From: an uncultured Neglectibacter sp.
GTDB taxonomy: Bacteria > Bacillota > Clostridia > Oscillospirales > Acutalibacteraceae
DNA: 64,000 nucleotides
Direction of reading: 5' to 3'
Assembly (NCBI GenBank): GCA_904419785.1
Contig: CAJFSY010000006.1
Coordinates: 124,001 to 188,000 of the forward strand
The position numbers and the translations under genes were made by a program. The notes under the pieces are model-generated. The model did not search any database, had not been told where the DNA came from, and worked only from the letters and a program-made list of their open reading frames with translations. Below, one piece after another: positions 58,441-64,000 of this stretch. Each line of letters opens with the position of its first letter. Positions within the stretch are counted from its first letter, which is position 1.

Positions 58441-58480
58441 CAGAAAGGACCCGCACTACGGTGCAGGTCCTTTCTTTATG
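58441..58480 (+). terminator. Rho-independent terminator after fucI
   Basis: AGAAAGGACCcGCACTACGGTGCaGGTCCTTTCTTT. Confidence 0.9.
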
Positions 58481-58500
58481 CGCCAGTCTTGCTGGTGCCA

Positions 58501-59799
58501 TCATTTTTTGGGCTTCACGCCGGCCTTTGCCGCCATGACCCCTTCCGCATCCTCATCGGCCATATCGCCCAGTTTTTCCGCCATGACATAACGGTCCACC
58601 AGGGGCGTGGCTTCTTCCGACTCGGAAGCGCCTCTTCTGCTGCGAAAAGCCAATTTCAAGGCAATGGGCGTAAACACCGCGCAGCACACCACCATGATGA
58701 TCACCGGCCCGAAATACATATCCGGCATCAAACCCATGGAGGCTCCGCGGTTGGCCACGATCAAAGCGACCTCGCCGCGGCAGGCCATGCCAAGGCCCAC
58801 TTGCAGGCTTTCCCGCCAATCGAACCCGCAGACCTTAGCGCCCAAACCGCATCCTATCAGCTTGGAAAGGATGGCCACCAACACCAGCAGCACCGCGAAT
58901 ACCACGATCTGCCAGCTCATAGCGGGGATTTCCACTTTTAGCCCGATGTTGGCAAAAAAGATAGGGGTTAGCAGCAAATAGGAGAGAGGCTGGAATTTTG
59001 ACTCGATATACGCTCCCCGGGGAGTATTGGCCACGATCACACCGGCGGCAAACGCGCCGATGATATCCGCCACGCCAAAGACTTCCTCTGCCAAAAAAGC
59101 CATCAGCAAGCACAGAACGAAAGCCAGCAGGGGGAAGCGATGGAGGTTTTTGTGGAACCGGTTCTCATACCAGGTGAACAGCTTCACGCCCACAAAAGCC
59201 ACCACAGCCACGAACACGAAGAACAACACGATTTGCAGCAGCACCAGCGCCACATTGACAGAATCACCCGCCAAGCTGGTGACAACGGTCAAGACCACCA
59301 ACCCCAGCACATCGTCGATGAGGGCGGCGGCCAAAATGGTATTTCCCACCTTTGTGTTCAGCTTCCCGATCTCTTTCAAAGTCTCCACCGTGATGGATAC
59401 GGAAGTGGCAGTCAGGATGGTGCCGATGAACACATGCTGTAAGATCATAGAGGGGTCGCTTTCACCGGGGGCAAAGAGGAACCCCAGCAGAGTACCCATG
59501 GCCAAAGGCGCCAGCACACCGATAACTGCTACTAAAAATCCGGAACTGCCGGCGTGTTTCAGCTCTTTGATATCCGTAGACATGCCGGCGCTGAACATGA
59601 TCACGATCACGCCGATCTCCGAAAGGCTGCTCAAAAAGTCGGTAGGCTGGATCAGGTTCAGAACTCCCGGTCCAAAGATCAGACCGGCCAGCAAGGCTCC
59701 CACCACCTGGGGAAGCTGTAGCTTCCGGGTGACCAGACCTAACACTTTGGTGCTCAACAGGATCAGCGCTACATCCAACAAAAATTTATACGTTTCCAT
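58501..59799 (-). CDS. CPA2-family cation:proton antiporter (KefB/NapA-like)
   Basis: LQLPQVVGALLAGLIFGPGVLNLI; ALIDDVLGLVVLTVVTSLAG; RGEVALIVANRG. Confidence 0.92.
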   Translation of the reverse strand: METYKFLLDVALILLSTKVLGLVTRKLQLPQVVGALLAGLIFGPGVLNLIQPTDFLSSLSEIGVIVIMFSAGMSTDIKELKHAGSSGFLVAVIGVLAPLAMGTLLGFLFAPGESDPSMILQHVFIGTILTATSVSITVETLKEIGKLNTKVGNTILAAALIDDVLGLVVLTVVTSLAGDSVNVALVLLQIVLFFVFVAVVAFVGVKLFTWYENRFHKNLHRFPLLAFVLCLLMAFLAEEVFGVADIIGAFAAGVIVANTPRGAYIESKFQPLSYLLLTPIFFANIGLKVEIPAMSWQIVVFAVLLVLVAILSKLIGCGLGAKVCGFDWRESLQVGLGMACRGEVALIVANRGASMGLMPDMYFGPVIIMVVCCAVFTPIALKLAFRSRRGASESEEATPLVDRYVMAEKLGDMADEDAEGVMAAKAGVKPKK

Positions 59800-59825
59800 A
59801 TCCTCAATCCCCCTTGGCTCACCGC

Positions 59826-59867
59826 ACCGGAATTCTTCTTTTCCATACCGGAATTCTTCTTTTCCAT
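59826..59867. repeat. Perfect 21-bp tandem duplication
   Basis: accggaattcttcttttccat x2 between TATAAT and the RBS of the antiporter gene. Confidence 0.95.
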
Positions 59868-59939
59868 TATACCAGTCAAAGTAAAGATTGCAAGGAAAAG
59901 AGCATTTATAGCCATTTTAATCGCCTTTTAAAACTTGCC

Positions 59940-59972
59940 GAAAAAAGCAAAAGGGACAGCAAAGCTGTCCCT
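59940..59972 (-). terminator. Rho-independent terminator after SLH protein gene
   Basis: AGGGACAGC-TTT-GCTGTCCCT then TTTGCTTTTTT on the minus strand. Confidence 0.85.
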
Positions 59973-60014
59973 CTCGCCTATGGGGTAATCATAAAATTAA
60001 GTAGAGTTGAAACC

Positions 60015-63000
60015 TTATTTAATCAAGCCTTCGCTGTCTGCGTTCATCAGAATGGAAGCCGCTTCAGCTCTAATAATCGTGTCATTGGGACGGAAGCTTC
60101 CGGAAACATCGCCCTTCATAATGTTGGTAGCCTTGCAAGCATACACAGCATCTTTTGCCCAGTTGGAAATCTTGCCGTCGTCGGTGAACTTATCGGTGGT
60201 GGTGCCAGTCAGTTTGAAAGCGTTCTTCATGATAGAAGCAGCTTCCTCACGGGTTACAGCCTTATCGGGCTGGAAGGTACCATCATCGTAACCGGAAATG
60301 ATATTGTTGTCATAGCAGAAGGTGATTGCGCCCTTGCCCCAGTGATCATCGGGAACATCGGTAAAGCGGGACTCTGCATCGGGATCATCCACATAACCCA
60401 TTACATTGGCGATCATAGAAGCGAACTGAGCGCGGGTAGTGGACTGATAAGGCCCAAACAAACCATTGCCCAAACCGTTTACATAACCCTTCTGAGTAGC
60501 GCCCATCACGTTCTCATAGAACCAGTCGCCGGGATTCACATCGGTGAACTGATCGGAAACCTTCACAGTTACGTCGTAAGTGGTAGTGTGCTTCTCATCT
60601 TCAGCGATGACCACAAACTGACGCTTGGTAGAGAAGTTTACATCTGTTACACCGCTCTTCAGATAGCCCTTAACGTTGGGATCGTCGACCTTTACAACAG
60701 CGCCGCTGGAGGTGGTGAACACAGGCTTCAGGTAAGTATACTCAGTGCCGTAGGGCAGGGTTACTTCGATAGTATGGTTGGTATTATCGATAACGCCCTT
60801 GCTGCCGTTGAGAGAGAAGCTCTCAAAGTAAGCGTCGCCGTTGGGCTCAGCAACCTTCAGTTTAAAGGTGTAGGTGTCGAAACCAGACTCGCCGTTTTCA
60901 TTGGTAACTACCAGCTTATCAGAATTTACGCCCTGAGCTGCTGCGCCGCCATAATATACGGTCACTTCGCCGTCGCGGCTGATGATCAGGCTCAAATCAG
61001 TAAGGTACCGATCGGTTTCCTCATCATAGCGGTCAGAGAAATAAATGGGATTGGTATTCGCAGAAGTTTCAGTAGTGCTGGTGGGCAGATTTTCACCGGT
61101 AGTAACATTTACCTTGGTGGGCTTGCCGCTGCTATCCTTGGAAGCATAAGTCTTATCGTTAGCCAGCACCCAAGCGCGGTTGGCAACGTCATAAGACAGG
61201 TAAACGGGATTCTCATTGGTCTCGCTGGTCAGAGCATAAGGAACAGTGCCGGAAATAGTGTCGTTGGAAACGTCAACACTCAAGTCGGCGGTCCAACCAG
61301 TGCCATCGATCAGGGTGATGCTGTTGAGGTCTTTTTTAGTCTGGGCATCTGCCTGGTCTACATACAGGGGATACTCAGTGTACTTGCTGACATTTTCAGT
61401 CTTAGCTTTTACAGTAGCCCAGTTGGCAACTGTGCCATGGCCATCGTCCTCATTTACCCACATACGCTCGCTGAGAACAACGATGGTGATGGGTGTGCCA
61501 GACTTGGTGGTGCGGTTCTGACCATCCAGTGCAGTAGCGGTCAGTTTCTCTTCGTTTTCATACTCGATCAGTTCCTTCAAGCTGCCGCTGACGGTATCCA
61601 GATAGTACACACGGCTGTTGGCATCAGTAGCTTCGAAAGAAGCGTTCAGGTCCTGCAAGAAGGAAACATGCTGATAAACAGACCAAGGCAGATCCACTAC
61701 GATAGACTTCTTGTCCTTCACAGTTTCAAAAACGCCGTCGGTAGTATAGCCCTTAACGGTAAAGAAATCATCGCTGTGCAGGCCAAAGCTTTCCAAAGTG
61801 GAAACCTCAGAAGGCTCAGCACGGTTGATGCGGATGTTGTACACATCCTTCTCTTCAGACTCGGTAGCGGGATTTACGGAAGTTACAACGATATCCGCGC
61901 CATTCTTAGTGCTGCCGGGATCGGGGATAAAAGCTTCATCTCCTACCAGAGCAGCGCCGGTCTTGGGCATTGCGGTACCATTGTTGAAAGTAGCGGAAGC
62001 GCCTACAGTCTTGGTGTAGAACAGTTTCCAGTCTGCCAGATTAGTTTTAACTTTCACGGAATAAGGAACTTCGAACACAAAAGTCTTACCCTGCAAAACG
62101 CCCTCATACTCTGTGCCATTGGGAGCTTTCAAGGTCATGGTGTTGATAGCGGGCTTCTGATAGTTATCGCTTACAGTCACATTCAGGGTGTAATCGTTAA
62201 CAGTCAGCTTATCCTGAGAAGTCACGCGGATAGTAACAGGACCAGAAGCGTTCAGGTTGGCATTGCCGCCTACAGCAAAGGAAGTCTCGATTTGACGGTC
62301 GCCCAAAGCGCTGTCGGTCAGAGTAACGCCAGTCTGCATAGGCAGAACGATTGTGGCGTTGTTAGAACCAGAAACAGCAAGTTTGGTGGGCTCGTTCTTA
62401 ACATCGATAGAAGCCTTATTCACGCCGGCAGGCAAAGTGATATCGATGGTCTTTGCTTCCTGATCAATGGTAGCAGTTTCGCTGCCGATGGTCAGTTCGG
62501 TGATCAAAGCCTCGTTGTTGTTGTTTACTTCGAAGAAATAAACGTCATAAATTCTGTCGGTGCCTTCCACATAGTCAATGCTGATCTTGTGAGAATCATT
62601 TTTACCACTAGCTTTGACATAGTTGGCGCCGAAATCTGCCCAGGTCTCTTTTGTGGCTTTCCGTTCTGCCCAGCTGTTTTCACCATCGCCCAGGAAATCG
62701 GAAAAACCATTGGTGATAACCTGTGCCGCAGGCTGGCTGATAGCAGTCTCGCCGCTTGTCAGCTTATTACCAGCTTCGTCATAAGCAACAGCAGAAGGAT
62801 AATCCAGTTCGAAAACAGGTGTTACCTGGATATTGCCCTTGCTGTCTACCATGTCGTTGGCATAGCCATGAGGCAGCAGCACTGCGATCGCGTTTTCGTT
62901 GGGGAACATCACAGCGTCCAGACCTTCTTTTGTTGTGAAGGTTTTGAAACCGGAAGCGCGAGTGATCTTCAAAGTATAGGTGGTCTTTTTGCCGCCTGCA

Positions 63001-63668
63001 GTAACCTGGATTTCATCCTTATCGGCCACAACAGTGCCGCGGGTAACTTCAACACCGTTCAATGTAGCAACAGCGCCTTCGGCAACCTCGATATCCCGAA
63101 CTTTCAGTGTTTGGGAATCGTAGGGCACGGTGATTTCAATCACATAATTCTCCAGATCGATCTTGGTTTCGCCAAGCTGGGGAACCAGGTTGTTATCCCA
63201 CACAGTAAATGTCTTGATGGTAGTGTCGGTAGCGTTGGCAACCGGAGTCAGTGTAGCGGTGTAGTTGGTAACACCCTCACTGTTCTTTACGAAGAGCTTC
63301 ACGACGATATCGCCGTTCTCATCTTCATAATCTTTTACGTTCAGATTGGAGATTTCCCAAATACCATTGCTGGTGTTGGTGGCCTTTTTCTCTTTGGTAG
63401 CGTCTTCGGTCTGGTCATAATACCAAACCTCGCCGTTTCCCTCTGTAACCAAGACCCTCAATCCAACCTGCGTAGCTGTTTCGGGGATAGAACCGGTAAT
63501 GGTTCCGTCACCAACCGCCAGCGTTTGGCTGGATGCTCCCACAAATGTGGCATACGCTTCTTTCAGCGTAGGCACAGCAGCGGAAGCGCTGAGCGGAATC
63601 ATTGCGACGACCAGCATGAGTGCCAGAAGCATCGCAAGTGATTTCTTCAGAAACTTGCTTTTCTTCAT
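60015..63668 (-). CDS. Large secreted surface protein with repeated beta-sandwich-like domains and three C-terminal SLH domains
   Basis: Signal peptide MKKSKFLKKSLAMLLALMLVVAMIPLSASAA; SLH motifs FTDVNPGDWFYENV..GYVNGLGNGLFGPYQSTTRAQFASMI, FTDVPDDHWGKGAITFCYDNNIISGYDDGTFQPDKAVTREEAASIM, third SLH. Confidence 0.93.
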   Translation of the reverse strand: MKKSKFLKKSLAMLLALMLVVAMIPLSASAAVPTLKEAYATFVGASSQTLAVGDGTITGSIPETATQVGLRVLVTEGNGEVWYYDQTEDATKEKKATNTSNGIWEISNLNVKDYEDENGDIVVKLFVKNSEGVTNYTATLTPVANATDTTIKTFTVWDNNLVPQLGETKIDLENYVIEITVPYDSQTLKVRDIEVAEGAVATLNGVEVTRGTVVADKDEIQVTAGGKKTTYTLKITRASGFKTFTTKEGLDAVMFPNENAIAVLLPHGYANDMVDSKGNIQVTPVFELDYPSAVAYDEAGNKLTSGETAISQPAAQVITNGFSDFLGDGENSWAERKATKETWADFGANYVKASGKNDSHKISIDYVEGTDRIYDVYFFEVNNNNEALITELTIGSETATIDQEAKTIDITLPAGVNKASIDVKNEPTKLAVSGSNNATIVLPMQTGVTLTDSALGDRQIETSFAVGGNANLNASGPVTIRVTSQDKLTVNDYTLNVTVSDNYQKPAINTMTLKAPNGTEYEGVLQGKTFVFEVPYSVKVKTNLADWKLFYTKTVGASATFNNGTAMPKTGAALVGDEAFIPDPGSTKNGADIVVTSVNPATESEEKDVYNIRINRAEPSEVSTLESFGLHSDDFFTVKGYTTDGVFETVKDKKSIVVDLPWSVYQHVSFLQDLNASFEATDANSRVYYLDTVSGSLKELIEYENEEKLTATALDGQNRTTKSGTPITIVVLSERMWVNEDDGHGTVANWATVKAKTENVSKYTEYPLYVDQADAQTKKDLNSITLIDGTGWTADLSVDVSNDTISGTVPYALTSETNENPVYLSYDVANRAWVLANDKTYASKDSSGKPTKVNVTTGENLPTSTTETSANTNPIYFSDRYDEETDRYLTDLSLIISRDGEVTVYYGGAAAQGVNSDKLVVTNENGESGFDTYTFKLKVAEPNGDAYFESFSLNGSKGVIDNTNHTIEVTLPYGTEYTYLKPVFTTSSGAVVKVDDPNVKGYLKSGVTDVNFSTKRQFVVIAEDEKHTTTYDVTVKVSDQFTDVNPGDWFYENVMGATQKGYVNGLGNGLFGPYQSTTRAQFASMIANVMGYVDDPDAESRFTDVPDDHWGKGAITFCYDNNIISGYDDGTFQPDKAVTREEAASIMKNAFKLTGTTTDKFTDDGKISNWAKDAVYACKATNIMKGDVSGSFRPNDTIIRAEAASILMNADSEGLIK

Positions 63669-63701
63669 AATTTCATTTCCCCGTGAGTTGAAGATATCTA
63701 T

Positions 63702-63730
63702 ATAATAATCTTTGTCCTTAAAAAATGCAA
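63702..63730 (-). promoter_or_regulatory. Promoter of SLH protein gene (TTGCAT-17-TATTAT)
   Basis: Minus strand TTGCAT 63725-63730, spacer 17, TATTAT 63702-63707. Confidence 0.65.
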
Positions 63731-64000
63731 GCCTTTTTTTCAAGTTTTTGCTTAAATCTCAACACAAATGTGGAAAACTGAAAAAGCCGCAGAAATGGCG
63801 GTTTCAAGCCATTTTTCCCACTTTTTCTTTGTAATCTTTTGTTACGATTTGGAGAAATACCCATATTTTCCCTTTACAATGTGGCTGATTTTTGGAAAAA
63901 CTGCCCATCCGCTTTTCTGTACACTTTTCTCTTTTGTGCACTCCTTGAAATTTTTATTTAAAACTTATTTAAATGTTGTATCACTTTTCTAAGTTTTCAG

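Noticed and set aside
59814-63641. 1275-aa plus-strand ORF antisense to the SLH protein
   Set aside because: It is codon-aligned with the sense gene (both ends are multiples of 3), so it is open simply because the sense gene avoids TTA, CTA and TCA codons. No RBS or protein motif; the sense frame has a signal peptide and SLH domains.

Overview
A 64 kb chromosomal segment, mostly housekeeping genes, with protein motifs, GC bias and a SpoVT-like gene that fit a gut Firmicute of the Oscillospiraceae/Ruminococcaceae type (taxonomy is inferred, not tested). Main blocks: rlmB and a degenerate P-type-ATPase-like membrane protein; an EF-G paralogue; YbaK; an HtrA protease with a two-component system; rubrerythrin; a lipid kinase; a heterodimeric ABC exporter with a MarR regulator; ROK kinase, GH27 and GntR/LacI sugar genes; a two-gene BcrAD/HgdC-type activase + 2-hydroxyacyl-CoA-dehydratase-like system; DegV; MATE; phosphoglucomutase; three uncharacterised small proteins; proBA; mnmA; the rimP-nusA-ylxR-L7Ae-infB-rbfA-nrnA-truB-ribF-rpsO-pnp supercluster with an inserted SagB-type nitroreductase; spoVT; a fucose pathway operon; a CPA2 antiporter; and a large SLH surface protein. 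The strongest unexplained signals are: (1) a modular intergenic repeat at two loci, inside two different operons and in the same orientation relative to transcription; (2) a P-type ATPase homologue lacking all catalytic motifs; (3) a PAS domain joined to the last ~45 aa of an EAL domain; (4) three co-linear small proteins of unknown function; (5) the activase/DUF2229 system; (6) a 39-bp in-frame repeat array in an ABC exporter extracellular loop. No CRISPR array, rRNA, tRNA, phage or transposase gene was recognised by eye.
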